From Letharia columbiana (lineage: Eukaryota; Ascomycota; Lecanoromycetes; Lecanorales; Parmeliaceae), in the NCBI RefSeq assembly GCF_014066305.1, contig NW_023501106.1, forward strand, positions 1 to 64,000: DNA of 64,000 nt. The letters are read 5' to 3'. How positions within the stretch are numbered: the first letter of the stretch is position 1; every line of letters begins with the position of its first letter. The translations under genes and the position numbers were made by a program. The notes beneath the pieces are model-generated. The model searched no databases, had not been told where the DNA came from, and worked only from the letters and a program-made list of their open reading frames with translations. Of the stretch, positions 1-14,350 are shown piece after piece.

Positions 1-699
1 ATATCGATATTATAATACTTATTAACTCTTTTAAAGAACTATTTAAGAGAAACTATATTTTCGAATTAATAGTATAGCGAAACTTAACTTTATACACTTA
101 TCTTATAGACTTATATATTATCGAAGTTCTAGTTAAAAATAAAATTAATTAAATTATTTAAATTTCTAAGAAACTTCGTTTAAATATATTATACGAAGTT
201 AATTATAAAAACGTCTTCTTTATAAAGTCTTCGCCGAAGTCTTTTATAGATAAATCTATTATAAGTAATTAAATTAAAAGAGTAATTATTTTTATTATAA
301 TAGTATTAATAAGTATAATTAATAATCTTTTATAGCTTATTTATAACGTTATTATATCTTAATTAAATCTTATTAGAAAGACTAAACTATTAAACGATAT
401 TATAATTTACGATAATAAGTATAACACTTAGATCTTAATAGATCTAGTCGATAAATTTCTTATCTTATAAAGAGATAAAGGCTTTATTAAGATATTTAAA
501 GATAATTAGATAAAGATTACGCTACGCGATAACTAATAAAATAGATTATTAAAGTCGAATCGTATAAAGATCTATTTTTTAGATATTAATAATAGAGAAG
601 TAATTAATAATATATTTAACGATTTATAATAATAAGATAAACTTAAATATACTATTAAGTCTATTTTATTTAGCTATCTTATATTCGTAATTTAAAAAA

Positions 700-3520
700 C
701 GCTATTAAATAATAAGCGAAAGAAAAGAGTTATAATAGATATTAAAGGCCTTAATAATCTTATTATTTTAGATATATATCTTATATTATTATAATTAGAT
801 ATTATAATAAAATTGCTAGAATATATCTATTTATCTATACTCGATATAATATCTTTCTTCTATTAATAACTTATTTACTATAATTATTATTATATACTTA
901 TCGTAATTTCTTATTAAGATTAAGAGATTTTTAATATATTAATTATAAAATATATAAATTTTATAACTTATATATAATAATAGATTAATAAAATTCTATA
1001 ATCTATTAAAGACTTTATTTAAATATATATTAATAATATTATACTAGACTTTAAAACCTTAAAAGAGTATATCGTATATCTACGGAAGTTATTTTAAATC
1101 TTAATTAAATATAATATTATTATCGCGCCTATAAAAACCTTTTTAAGATACTCTAATATTAATTTATTAAATTATTAGATTAATTCTTTTAGTATAGTAA
1201 TAGCTAAGGATAAATTAAAAATTATTAATAAGATCGCTTACTCTAATATATTCGAAGATCTTAAATATTATCTCGAATTAATAGATTATTTAAAAAGTTT
1301 AATTTACTACTACGCGTAGTTTACTAATTCTCTATAAGTATTAAAGACCTACTTATTTAAAGAGATATTAATTAAAAATAATTTATATCGTATTTACTTC
1401 TTTAAGCTTCGTCTATTAAAGATTACCTTATAGAAGAATTAAAGCTTTTAAAGCTTATAGAAAGCTTTAAGTAAACTTTTATTATTTATATACTTTAATT
1501 CGAATAGAGATTTATAAATAGATTTAAATATCTCTAGAGAATAGAGTTTCGATATATAAATATTTTATATTAAAAAGAAATATATTATTATAGCTAATAT
1601 TAAGTAGCTATCTAGAACTATTATAAAGCTAATTATATATTTATTAAGAATATTAATATTCGCTAAGAAGAATTATTAGTCTATAAAATTTAAGATAGTA
1701 GAATTTATATAGATTATTAAGAAGATTCGATATCTTATAGAGTTATCTAAGTAATTTATTATTATTTAAACTAATTATTTAGTTATTCTCGATATTATAA
1801 AGTAATATTCTATTATTTTAATAATATTTATAATAAAACTAAATATATAGCTTATATATACTTCTTAATTCTTTTACTAATTTCGATTCGATATAAGATA
1901 TAAGCTTAATAAGAAATATATTATATTAGATACTCTTTTACGTCTTATAAATATCGATAAATTAATATTATTTAAAGATTACTTAAAGCTTAACATCTTA
2001 TATATTTATATTATATAAGTAATAGATTATAATAATATTTATAATTACTCTACTATCGTAGTAGAGATAGATAAAGTCTTTCGTAATAAACTTCTTACTA
2101 AATACGATATAGATTTATATTAAATAAGAATTATTAATATTATAGATATTAACGTAAGGTTAATAGCTAAAAGCGAGAGCGCTAAATTTTCTTTTATTCG
2201 TAATATTATAAATCTTAATCTTATTTTTTATAAGAATAAATTCATCGATTTAAAATAATTATATATACTCTAATCGCTAATTAAAGATATTCTCGAAATC
2301 GCCTATAGAAATAATTATCCAGATTTTAAAAGATCTTTTAATATAATCTTTAAATTATAATATATATAAAAATTATTTAAGTATTTTTATAATTATATTA
2401 AGTATTATTCTAAGTATTTAGTATTATAGATTTATCGCTATAAGTTTTATAATTATTTATAATCTATAAAGAGTTCTATTCTATCTTTTTATATCTTAAT
2501 ATTTAATTTTATTCTTATTATACTATTATTTAATAAGGAATTTAATTATATAATAATTATTATAAATAAATTTATAAAGCGAATTATTTATATTTCTAAT
2601 AAATCTATTTAAGATATTAAAGAGTAGACTATTACTTTATTAAATCGTCTCGATATAAATAATTAAGAAATATTAAAGATTTTATTATCTAATAGAGATC
2701 TTAAATTTCTATTAAAGCTATAAAAAGCTATATTCGATAGATTAAGAGTTAAACTATTATACTTTATTATCTATTATTCTTAAATAAATAATAGTAGTAA
2801 ACGTATTAATTAGATAGCTAAAATTACTTTATACTTCTATTTATATACTCTAGAGAAGCTTTTAATATAACTTATTATTCTTTTATATATATAAGTACTA
2901 CTTAATAATACGTAGTCGGCTATTATAACTAAGTTATCGAATAAGTTATCTTATAGATTTCCTCTAAATAAAACTTTTAATCTTATTATATTATTTAAAC
3001 TATTATAATAAATATATATTATTACTAGAGTTAAAGCTATTAATATAATAAGCTTTATCTAAATATCTTAGAAATTTTATTATAATTATAAATACTAGTC
3101 TATATACTTTAGAAAAAAAGATAAGATACTCTTACGTCTATATAAAGATTACTCTATTTTATAATTTATTAATATTATTAAAATAAATAAAATTAACTAA
3201 CGCTATATCGACTTTTTCGAGATTATTATTAAAATAAATAAATAAGCGTATCGCCTTAATATATCTAGTTATTAAAGAGTTTATCTTATATTCTCAATAA
3301 TATAGCTAGAACTATAGCTCGCTAATATTAACTCTTTCTATAAACTATTATCGAAGAAATTTAATTTTATTTATATAAAAGAAGATATTAATAACTATAA
3401 GTTATATAAACTATAATCCTTACTTAATAAATATATTAAACGTTATGATAAGGGTTATTTAATCGAATATCTAGTATATTAAAAAGAATATAATCTTAAG
3501 TATAATTAATAATATAATAT
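700..3520 (+). mobile_element. Ty3/gypsy chromovirus relic (RT-RNase H-integrase-chromodomain)
   Basis: A single direction of decayed pol can be followed through many stop codons. A reverse transcriptase core lies at about 720-1300, including a damaged catalytic box near 1024-1065 that reads YINNIILDFKT where YVDDIVIFS is usual. An RNase H frame follows (about 1480-1960), then an integrase core with the DRLD and SNRDLKFL blocks (about 2300-3300) and a chromodomain-like end (about 3410-3510, reading YLVYxKEYN where YLVRWKGYG is usual). Order RT, RNase H, integrase, chromodomain is that of fungal chromoviruses. The element is dead. A proline/serine-rich tail frame follows to about 3800, then a less mutated stretch that may be its LTR. 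Confidence 0.8.
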
Positions 3521-3892
3521 TAAGCAGCTAGGCGATACTCCGAAATTAATAAAAGATTACGAGACCGCTATATCGCCTAATTTACTACCTTCGCTACTAG
3601 AGCTACTACCTCCTTATCAACTACCTCCACTATTAATAACGTATTTATAGAAGCCTTCCGTAATTAATTATACTACTATACTATTACTACCTTCGCTACT
3701 AGAGCTATCACCTCCAACGATATTATAGAAACCTTTTATAATTAAACCTTCGAAGTCTATTACGAAGTAAGCTATTGCGATCGTAATATCTAGAAGAAAG
3801 AAATTAACTATATAAGAGTATTGCTAATATATTTGCTTTTATAATATTTTATACTTATATACCGAGGTCGCTATAAGCTTTTTTATCGGCGG

Positions 3893-4085
3893 TATGTTGT
3901 TATAGTAAGCTGTCGCGACTATATAGATATATGGTTCTATTATACCTTTGTATCTGTTAAGAGATACCTTGACAAGAACCTTAGCTTAGCATTATAAGTA
4001 GTTACTTCTCAGTAGAAGAAAAACCATCTTTACTATATACTACTCTTATATCTATATTTCCATATTGCTCTCACATAATCTTATA
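3893..4085 (+). repeat. possible LTR fragment
   Basis: This patch starts with a TG-type sequence just after the chromovirus coding relic and keeps more CA and TG than its surroundings. Position and base composition suit a 3' LTR, but no second copy was located in the window, so the call is weak. Confidence 0.3.
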
Positions 4086-4670
4086 ATATTTTTTAAATTT
4101 TATTAAAATCTATTACGCGGCTATTAAGCGTATCTTTTAATATTTTAAAATAATTATTTATTAATATCTTATTTATAAAAATTCGCTTTAAGATCTAATT
4201 AACTATATTAACTTCGATTAAATTAATAATTATAATATTTATAGATTAATCTTAAATTATATTTATAATTTAGAAAATAAAGTAATTAATTAATCTTTTA
4301 AGCGATAAGCTATTATCGTATTATCTATTTATAAGATTAAATATATTAATTAAATTTAAATTATAAAAGAAGTTATTTAGCTTTAAAAATTATTTAATTA
4401 AATTTATCTTAATAAATTACTTTAAATAATTATTATCTTTAATAATAATTAAGATATAATCGCTTTAATAAAGAATTTTTAATATTATAATTATATTAAG
4501 TATATCGATATCTAATATTATTAAATACGCGATTAAATTACTAATAATAATATAGATCTTAAATATATTTCTACTAATAAATAGATAGTTGATAGACTTA
4601 CTAAGGCTCTATATAAAAATAAATTTAAGCTCTTTTAAGAATTTATTAATTTAAAATCTCGCTTATAGAA
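4085..4670 (+). mobile_element. Ty1/copia 3' relic (RNase H end)
   Basis: The translated frame near 4490-4650 still shows the terminal copia RNase H pattern: an ISIxNIIKYAI-like block matching the usual DIRYHFIREA region, then a VDRLTKALYKNKF block matching the usual VADGLTKALPKxKF. Stops interrupt it throughout. The 5' part of this element is not recognisable; it may have been cut off by the preceding chromovirus. Family identity rests on this short stretch only. Confidence 0.6.
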
Positions 4671-4675
4671 TAACT

Positions 4676-4910
4676 ATTTCTTATATTTTAGCGATATACT
4701 TATTATTAAAAAAGAGTTAATTTTAATATCTTAAGAAATAAATAGATTATTATTAAGAAAGAGTTAACTTTAATATCTTAAGAGGTAAATAAATTCGTAT
4801 TCTAGCGATACGCTTATTATTAAAAAAGAGTTAATTTTAATATCTTAAGAGGTAAATAGATTATTATTAAAAGAGTTAATTTTAGCATCTTAAGGGGTGA
4901 ATGAATTTCG
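4676..4910 (+). repeat. short degenerate tandem repeats after copia relic
   Basis: The phrase AAGAGTTAATTTTAATATCTTAAG followed by a GGTAAATA-like word recurs four times, with spacers of varying length (at about 4695, 4752, 4826 and 4868). It directly follows the copia RNase H end, where a polypurine tract and LTR start would be expected. It may be a local amplification of that junction. Confidence 0.6.
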
Positions 4911-6189
4911 AATAAATTAAGTTTTTCGATCTTACTACTTATATGAAAGCTTACTTCTAATTAATCTTTATATCTCAAATAATCTATTTAAGCCGCTCGT
5001 CGAGCTACTATATTAAGCTTAACACTCTATAAACTTATTATTTTATATCGAAATAGCTATTTCTTTAACGCTATTATTATTACTACTATTAAATCTTTAA
5101 AACTCTTTTAGAATATTCTTATCTATATCTTATTTTATTAGCGTATTATATATGAGGCGTATATTACTATTATATTACTAAGGATTAGATATCTAAAACG
5201 TAATATAGTCGTTTTTAGATTTCAACTTTTTACCTTACTTATTCTATTATAAATATCGTAATCTTTCGACTTTTAATCGATCGATTTTTAGTATATATTA
5301 AATAGTCTGAAAATAAAATTTCCAAAAAACCGTTTTTTGACAAAAAAAAAAGAAAAAAAAACTTTTTATATAAGGTGAATGGAATTTTCCCATATATATA
5401 CCTTTATTATTTAACGTTCGAATATAGTTATTTACTTAAATAAGGGAGGTAGAGAGATAGAGATATTTTTTTATTTTTATACTTATTTAATTCGAGTTAT
5501 ATTTCGAGTATATAAGAGTATTAAAATATATTATTTAACTAAGTTAAAAGGTTTATCGAGGTAAGGAAGATTTACCGAGGCTTAGCGATATATATATTTA
5601 TAATGCTCTCTATAGTTAGATCTAATTAACTAAGTATTTTATCTACTACTTTTAATAAAAACTTCTTATATTAGGATTTAATAAATAAATTATAATTAAA
5701 TAAATAAATAAATACTTTATTTATTACTCTAATATCTTATAATTAGAGTATTTTTATTATCGTAATTAGCGATCGTAATATTAAGTTTATAAATATCTTC
5801 TAGAAAACTATTTTTAAGAAGCTTAAAACTATTATAGTAACTTCGATTATTTATTATCCTTAAATAGACAAATAGTTAAAAAGAATAAATTAGATTATTA
5901 AGATTACTCTATAATTTTATCTTATTACTAATATAAATAATTAATTAAATATATTTTTATTTCTTTAAATATATTTTAATAACTTAATTATATTAACGAT
6001 ATTTATACTAAATAAAATCGCTTATAGATTTTAAATATAAGATATATTAGGGTTACTTATAGACTTATTATTAGAGAATCTTAATTAACTATATTTATTT
6101 AAATAAGAAGAGATTAATAATATTATTACTTTCGCTAATATTATAATAAAAACTCGCTATAATAATAATTATAAAGCTATTAATCTTCG

Positions 6190-7360
6190 CGAGAGATTAT
6201 TAGTTTATCTAAAATTATATTATAATTACTCTATTCTCAATATTAATCTTAAACTTTTTAATTAGAAAATTAGATTATTTAGAATATTAAAGAAAATTGA
6301 AAATTTTATATATCGATTAAATCTTTCGAGTATTATATATATTTATTCTATAATATTTATAATTTAATTAAAGCCTATATTAGACTAAGCTAAAGATCTT
6401 TATTATAGAAAACTATATTCGCTATAATTAGTGGAGAAAGAAGGAGAATAGATAGATTTAAACCTTACTATTAGATTTTTACTTTTCAAAATCGAGAAAC
6501 TAAGTAATAAACGAGGAATTAAAAGGAATATTAAGTATTTAATATATTAAAAGAATAGTAATAAGAAGTATAATACTTAGTACCCACTATATAGCTTCTT
6601 AGAAGTAAAGAATCTTATAGTAGAATACAACGCCCGAATTTCTACTAATTCTATAAGAAATTATCGAGAAAAGAAGAATTCTATTATATAAATACCGCCT
6701 ACTATATAAATATCGAATAAGAAAATTACGTAAGTATCAGCTAGGAAAGCTACACAAGCATCGATTAAGAAAGTACTTACTTTATTAACTTCTAAAGCTA
6801 ATACTATTAGAAATTAAGCTACTACTACTAGAAAGCTGGGTTATTCTTAAAAAGAGAATCTTTTAATTTCTTCTACTACCCATTATAATATACAACTTCT
6901 TACTTAGTAAAACGTCTTTTAAGAAAGACTATTCTTACTAGAAAAGGATTTTACTATAGAAGAATCCTATTATAAAAAAGAAGTTTATACTTACTTAAAG
7001 AAATGAGTTTCTTTATATAACTTTCTTTATATAAATTCTTACTCTTAAAAAAAAGGCCGTTCTTTATTTAAAGAAAAGAATTTCTTTACTTACAGCGAGA
7101 ACGCTACCTTTCTTTCTTTCTATTAATATATATTATAAATTATACTTAATAGATAGAAGCTAATAGTATAACTTGATATAACTTAATATATTAGATATAT
7201 TTAGGCAACCAGATCCCATAGAAGAAGCATCATCTTTTTATCACTCAAGAAACGTCTTTCTTAGAAAACGTCTTCCTTAGAAATGAGATTCCTAAGGATC
7301 TTATATGAGATTTCTAAGAATCTTACGTTATCTTAACACAAGCTATTATATATTAATTAT
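6190..7360 (+). mobile_element. second chromovirus relic: integrase end, chromodomain, tail, possible LTR
   Basis: From about 6195 the translation resembles the C-terminal part of a gypsy integrase (LLVYLKLYYNYSI, then LFRILKKIENFIYRLNL), followed near 6490-6580 by a chromodomain-like stretch ending IKYLIYxKNSNKKYNT. A serine/threonine/lysine-rich tail with few stops runs to about 7110. The next 250 bases keep CA/TG dinucleotides and may be an LTR. RT and RNase H of this copy are not visible upstream. Confidence 0.55.
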
Positions 7361-7399
7361 TTTTAAGAAATTAGATTTAGAGATAGTTCGAGAAGATAA

Positions 7400-10300
7400 A
7401 GAATATTAATAAAAATTAATTTCTTCTTCTTATTATCGATAATAATATTAAAATATATTTTATTAATATTAATAGAAAGAAAAGAGTCTACGATATCTTT
7501 AATTAAACGAATATTATTAATTATAAGATTAAGAAAATAATATTTAATAAAGGCGTTTTAATAGAGAGTAAAGTATTACGAGTAGATATAATTTAAAGTC
7601 TATCGTATAGATAAACTATCGAATTTAGTTATATATATAATATACGTTTCTCTTTCGATATTAATAGAATTATAATAACGCTTCTTATTAGACTTATAAT
7701 TTTTATTTTTATTCTTTTTATTATTAAATTTAAAATTATTATTTTATTTTTTTATTATTATTTTATTATTATTATTGTTGTTATTATTATTATTATTATT
7801 ATTATCGCTAATATCTTTATTTTAACTTTTTTTATTAAATTAATTATATTTTATTTTAATATAGTAATACTTCTTATAATAAATATAATATTTAATATAC
7901 TTTTAAATTATATAATTATCGAGATTAGATATAACTTTTTTTTATAATTTAATAGTAATAATAAAGTTTAAGTTATTTAAAATAAGATAATAAAGATATT
8001 AAGTAGTAAAGATATAGTTAAATTTAATATACTTAGAATATAGATTAATAATTATCTAAATAAATTAAATAATAATATATTTCAGCGAGAAGATAAACAT
8101 TATATTTACTTTATTTATCGACTTATAATTTTAAATATAATAAGTAAAATAGATATTATAGATCTTATTTAACTCGATATAGAAGAAAAAAATAAAAAAG
8201 TTAATTTTTAATTTTAATTTAGATAATATATTAATAATATCGATATAAATATCTTTAAGATAAATTATAAAATTTAATATATCTTTATATTAGCTAAGAT
8301 TTAATTTAAGTAATTAATAATAGAAATTATTAAGAGTATTAAAATCTTTAAACTTATTATTAATAATAATAATCTTCTATAAAAGATAAATATTAATTTA
8401 ATTTTTTAAATTTATTAATAAATTATTATTAAGATAATTTTAAATAATATTAATAATTAATTTATACTCTAGCTTCTATTTAGCGACTTTATCTTTAATA
8501 ATATTAATAAACTCTATAATTTTAATATTAGATATATCTTTAATTAAAATAAAAATAATAAAATAATCTTTTTATTTAACTTTAATAAATTTAATAAAAC
8601 GTTACGCTATAAGATATTAATATATATCTTACTATTATATTTAAAAACCTTTAGATTTTTTAAGCTTAGCGATATAGAGAGATAGTTTATTAAACTTTAT
8701 ATCTAAGCTAATTTCTTTTAATATAACTTTAATTTTAATATATTATTTAAAATGCGAAGAAATTAAGAGTTTATAAGAAGATTAAATTTAATAGACTATA
8801 TAATAATATTAAAGAGATTCTTACTATTAATTAATTCGAGAAATAACTTATAAATTAAATTATTAAGAGTTATAAAGCTATTAAAGAAATAAATAGATAT
8901 ATAATCGCGTTTTTAATTTTCTAAATACTTTTTAAATTAATATTAAATTTTATTTAATACTTAATATTATATATATAGTCTTAATAAAACTTACTTTAAA
9001 AGATTATATAGAAGAACTTTGATATTTAATTATTTTATTAAAATAATTTAATATTATTCTAGATATATTATAGCTAGAATAGTATAATTCTTATATATTC
9101 TTTAGATTTAAAACTATTATATTTAATTTAGATTACTATATATTTAATTATTTATTATATAATAAACTTATTATTATCTAGAGTAATAATAAGTTTTTAA
9201 AAAAGAATTTAAATTATATAGTAAAGATTATATTTAAAAAAAAGAATATAATAAAGATTTTCGCTTATATCTTTATTAAGATAATTAAAAATTTAAAAAT
9301 TTAAATTATTATTATATAATTTTAAAACTTCGAATAACTTTCTAATTTTATTAATAAGAAAATAAAGTTTATTATTAATATCGCCGCTATTACGATAGAA
9401 GATTATAAGAAATTCTTTTATAAGTTAAAAAAGAAATCTTTAATTATAAAATAGCTATAAAAATAAGTTTTTATAATATATTATAAATAGCTAGATATTT
9501 AAAATTCTATTAAAATTAATAAACTTCCCTTTTATCGCTTTATTAATTATAAAATATATCTTAAAAAAAAAGTTATTCTACTATTAAAAAGGGCTTATAA
9601 ACTCTTTAGAGATTAGATATTAATTATAAAGAAATATATTAATAAGATACTAGAAAAAGGCTATATTAGATTAAATACTTTTTTTTATATAATATTCGTT
9701 TTAATTATAAAGAAACTCGATAGAGAATTTAGATTATATATAAACTATAGAGCTCTTAACGTATTTATTATTTCTAATTAAAATATCTTCTTATTAATTA
9801 AAGAGACTTTTATTAAATTATACGCGATAAGAATATATAGTAAATTCGATATTATAGCCGCTTTTAACGAAATTAAAGTAAAAAAGAATTATAAAAAAAA
9901 CTATATTTCTTACTCGATATAGTCTATTTAAATATATAATAATATCTTTCGAGTTATATAATACCTCTATTACTTTTTAGATATTTATTAATAATATCTT
10001 ATATGAATATCTAAATATATTCTATACTATCTATCTAGATAATATTCTTATTTATAATAATATTAAAGATAAATATATTTAATATATAGAAAAGATATTA
10101 AAGAAACTTTAATAAGCTAGTCTCTATCTTAATATTAATAAATATAATTTTTATATTATTAGAGTTAAATATCTAGAATTAATTATTATTGTAAAAAAAA
10201 GTAGAAATAAATATAAAGAAAATTAAGATTATTACTTAATAAAAGAAATTTAGATATATTAAAGATATATAAATATTTCTAAAATTCGCTAATTTCTATT

Positions 10301-11310
10301 AAAAGTTTATTACGAGATACTCTAAAATCGTTATATTTCTAATAAATCTTATTCGTATTTAATAGAAAAAAGACTTTATCTATTTATAGGCTTAAGAATA
10401 TTTTAAATAACTCGCTTTTAAAATACTTAAGAAAGCTTTTACTACTACTCTATACTTACTTACTTTAATTCGAATAAAAAGATTTAACTAGAAATAAATA
10501 CGTCTAATTTTATAGTTATTATTATTTTATTATAAAAAGATAAAGATAAAGTACTTAAACCTATAATATTTCTCTTTAAAAAGATATTTTTTATAGAGTA
10601 TAACTACGATATCTATAATAAGAAACTTATAATTATAATATAAATTTTTAAGAAATAATATTTTAAGCTAGCTAATACTCTTATCGAGAATTCTATTAAA
10701 GTTATTTTAAATTATAAGAATTTATAATACTTTATATTTTTTAAATAACTTAACTCCTATTAAGCGAGATAGACGAAATTTCTTTTCGAATTTAACTTTC
10801 GTATTATTTATCGTTTAGAAAAATAAAGTATTAAATCTAATAGCCTTATTCGATAAATAAAAAACTTATTTAAAAATGAGAATAACGATTATATCTATTA
10901 TTAATATCGTATAATTTTTAAAAATAATAATCTTAATAAAGATATTAAGAATATTATATATCTTATTATTATACTTTTAAACGATATAAGAGAAAGTATT
11001 ATCTCTTTAATTATAATACTATATAAACTTAGTAAATAAAATAATATTAATAATAAGAAGTTTAATAAAGAATTATTATTAAGAGTCTCGATAAAGACTT
11101 CTTAAGAGAAGTTCTTAGAAGAATCGAGAGAAGTCTTTATTATTAATATTTCTAAGTTATTATATTAGATAAAGAATACTTATAATTATAATAATATTAT
11201 TTAAAAAACTATTTAATTAAAGATATCTAGATAGAGAAAGTTATTATTTAAAATAATTAAGAATAATCTTAAGCTGAAATTAAGTAATTATTATCTTTAT
11301 AATAAGTTAT
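7400..11310 (+). mobile_element. Ty3/gypsy relic (gag?-RT-RNase H)
   Basis: RT is recognisable at about 9640-10200: ILEKGYIRLN and EFRLYINYRALNVF correspond to the common gypsy pattern ILEKGFIRPS...LRLCVDYRALN, and KFDIIAAFNEI follows. RNase H is at about 10440-10700 (LEINTSNF for the usual ETDASDF; YDIYNKKLIII for the usual YDIYDKELLAI). The FNFRIIYRLEK block at about 10790 is the usual end of RNase H. The upstream 7.4-9.6 kb probably held gag/protease but cannot be assigned. All frames are broken. Confidence 0.7.
7739..7805. repeat. ATT/TTA microsatellite
   Basis: A run of ATT trinucleotides with one interruption (TTGTTG) lies inside the AT-rich block. Simple repeats of this kind are common in RIP-converted DNA. 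Confidence 0.85.
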
Positions 11311-11820
11311 TATATATTAACAAGTAAAGGCCTATGAATTAAATTTATGAAGTTGGATTTTTCTAAGTTAGATCGAATTTTAGCCTTAGCCCTAAGTACA
11401 AATTAAACTCTAATCGCTTATTATACGTTTTTAACCTACTTTTACTATTATAAAATTAATTTAATCTATATAATATATAGATATATATATATATATAAAA
11501 GCGCGTTAAAGTTTAATTAGAAAGGTATATCGAGTATAAAAGACTAATATATAATAATTATCTATAAAAAATAGAGAAAAACTATATTCTTATAATAAGA
11601 AGTATTAAAATATCGGAAAGAAATGGAGATAATATATTAATTAGTGATGTGAATTCTATAATATCTTCTATCGTAGTGAAATCTTTCGAATAATGAAATA
11701 GTTATAAACATCGAACGGTTTCAATTCGTTTAAATATATATCGTTCGATATTTCTTCTATAGATATTTAATTAATTATAATAATAGATTCTTCTCTTATA
11801 ATATTATTATAGTAATATAT

Positions 11821-12700
11821 TATATTAATATAATAGAAATAATAAATTAAGTTATAGTAATATTCTTCGCTTACTAAGTAATAATTTAATATAAAATTAT
11901 AGAGAGTATATAACGTGGGATCTTAGAGAGCTAAGCCGTATTCTTAATAATAGTAATCTTATTACCGCTTAGTTTCTTCGTAGTATTCTTTATAGTATTC
12001 TTCGTAGTATTCTTTATATTTATCTATTATAATTTCTTCTATTAATTCTTAATATAGTAGAGATAATAAATTAATTTATAGTAATATTCTTCGCTTATTA
12101 AGTAATAATTTAATAAGAAATTATAAAGAGTATATAACGTGCGATTTTAGAGAGCTAAGTCGTGTTTTTAATACTAAGAGCTTTATTACCGCTTAGTTTC
12201 TTTATAATATTCTCTATAGTATTCTTCGTAGTATTCTTTATATTTATCTATTATAATTTCTTCTTTTATTTCTTAATATAATAGAGATAATAAATTAAAT
12301 TATAGTAATATTCTTCGCTTACTAAGTAATAATTTAATATAGAATTATAGAGAGTATATAATATAGGATCTTAGAGAGCTAAGCCGTATTTTTAATATTA
12401 GAAGTCTTATTATCGCTTAATTTCTTTATAATATTCTTTATATTTATCTATTATAATTCCTTCTCTTATTTCTTCTTTTATAAAGTATTAGATTAAGTAG
12501 CTAGCTAAGTAATTAACTAAGTAAATAATTAATATAATATAAGATCTTAAAGAGCTAAGCCGTATTCTTAATAATAATAATTTTATTATCGCTTAATTTC
12601 TTTATAGTATTCTCCGTATTTATCTATTATAGTTTCTTCTCTTACTTCTTCTTTTATAGAGTATTAGATTAAATAGCTAGCTAAGTAACTAATTAAGTAA
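11821..12700. repeat. tandem repeat array, 224-base period
   Basis: The word TATAGTAATATTCTTCGCTT occurs at 11853, 12077 and 12301, exactly 224 bases apart. Each unit then carries an AGAGAGCTAAGCCGT-like word, an ACCGCTTAGTTTCTT-like word and several copies of GTATTCTT. A fourth, diverged partial unit follows from about 12530 (AAGAGCTAAGCCGTATTC). No protein is encoded. Its conserved GC-bearing words stand out in otherwise AT-converted DNA. Confidence 0.85.
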
Positions 12701-13500
12701 ATAATTAAGTAATTAATTAACGATTTAACTAAGTAGATTACTAAGCTAATAGAGTAGATAGTATTAATTAAGTAACTAGTCGAGTATCGCTAACTTAGAA
12801 GAAGTATAAAAGAAAGAATAATAATTATAACTTCGTTTTTTCTTAATAATATTTAGGATTTAATACGCGTTAACTAAAAGGCTTTAAAATAGAGTAATAA
12901 AAAATAGATTAAGAAGAAAGATATGTTTTAAAAGATAGTATCGCTAGGTTAGAAAATATTATTGCTAATTTAGAAAAAAGTATATAGAGGAGAATATATT
13001 TATTTAGACTCTTTTAAAGGGTTTTTTAGCGCGTTTATAAGTAGTAATAAATAGCTATTAAACTCGCTTACGGCCTCGATTACTAGTAATAGTAAATTTA
13101 TTAAAAGATAATTTAAGGGCGTTAATAAGGGGTTTAAAAAATGGGCGAAAGAAATATATATCTTAGATACTTAGTAATATTTAAGCGAGGGGTATTAAAA
13201 GAAAATTTATTTATAATTAATAGATTAATAGAATTATAGAAGAAATATAATTATATAAATAGATGAAAAGATTATTATTTAATTTTAAACGCGTCTAGTA
13301 TAACTACTATACTTATTATATTTAAATATCTATTTAATTTATTAATAGTAGATTAAACTTTATTATTTTTATAGCGTTAGAAAGCGTATACTAAGCTCTA
13401 TAATTTACGAAATTATAAAGAAATAATATTCGTAGAGAGCTAGTTATTTTAGAGTGTAAAACTTCTATATATAAATTTTTAATAAGAAAGCTTAAGAGGG

Positions 13501-13620
13501 CTAATAGGCTAACTTAGTTAGTCTAGTTAAAAGGCGTAATAACCTCGAATTTATAATTAACTATATATATAAATTTAAGATTTTTAAGCTTAGCTCTATC
13601 TTATTCTTTTATATATACTA
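13501..13620 (+). repeat. partial copy C of the 450-base repeat (3' end)
   Basis: This stretch matches the last ~115 bases of copies A (13911-14350) and B (15692-16152) and ends at the same word, TATATATACTA. A matching 5' end (AAGTAAAGGCCTATGAATT) occurs at 11322, so the two may be ends of one interrupted copy. Confidence 0.7.
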
Positions 13621-13910
13621 ATAATAGATTATATATATTAAATATTCTCGAATTACGAATTAAGATTATTAGAGATATTTATAACTCTTTATTCGAAGAT
13701 TATATTAATAGATTATTAATTTATAATAGAGTAAGTAGACTTTACTATTAACTAAGAATAACGAATTTTATTACTCGCTATATTAAGAGTTATTATATTT
13801 ATAAAAGATTTAAGACTTATAAAGAAGATAAGTAAGATCTATTTAAATCTCTTCTTATTCTTAAATAATACTAATAAGATATTTTTATTAACTTTATTAT
13901 ATTATTATCT

Positions 13911-14350
13911 ACGAGTAAAGGTCTATAAATTAAATTCATAATTATTTTTTTTTGATTAGAGCTATCGAGTAAATAGGTGAGCGATCTTTGATAAGCGAAC
14001 TTTGATGAGCGATATTTGAATTCCTTGCGCTTTAATGATTATAAGACAAATTTTTAAAATTCTTAAAAATTCGGAAAGCGCAAATAGCGCTTCAAAATTT
14101 CAAAAAAAAAAATTCAAAATTTCAATAGAAAACAAAAAAGTTATTACTATTATGAATAACGTATACTTATAATTTAATAGAGGGAGGCGCGGAAGGGCGA
14201 GATTTTAATGGTTGCGGACGCTAATTTATTTACCCGCGATAACTTAGCTAATCTAACTAAAGAGCGTAGTAACTTCGAATTTATAATTAACTGCACATAT
14301 AAATTCAAGATTTTCAAGCTTAGCTCTATCTTATTCTTTTATATATACTA
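13911..14350 (+). repeat. 450-base dispersed repeat, copy A (RIP-mutated)
   Basis: It begins ACGAGTAAAGGTCTATAAATT and ends in the TTAGCTCTATCTTATTC / TATATATACTA words, aligning along its length with copy B at 15692-16152. Differences are largely CA to TA and TG to TA, for example GATAACTTAGC here against GATGACTCAGC in copy B. It could be an LTR of a short element (internal part 14351-15691) or a non-autonomous element end; the sequence does not settle which. Confidence 0.8.

Noticed and set aside
11821..12700. Regular repeats considered as a CRISPR array
   Set aside because: Units are 224 bases, AT-converted and lie in a eukaryotic nuclear context; no short repeat/unique spacer pattern.
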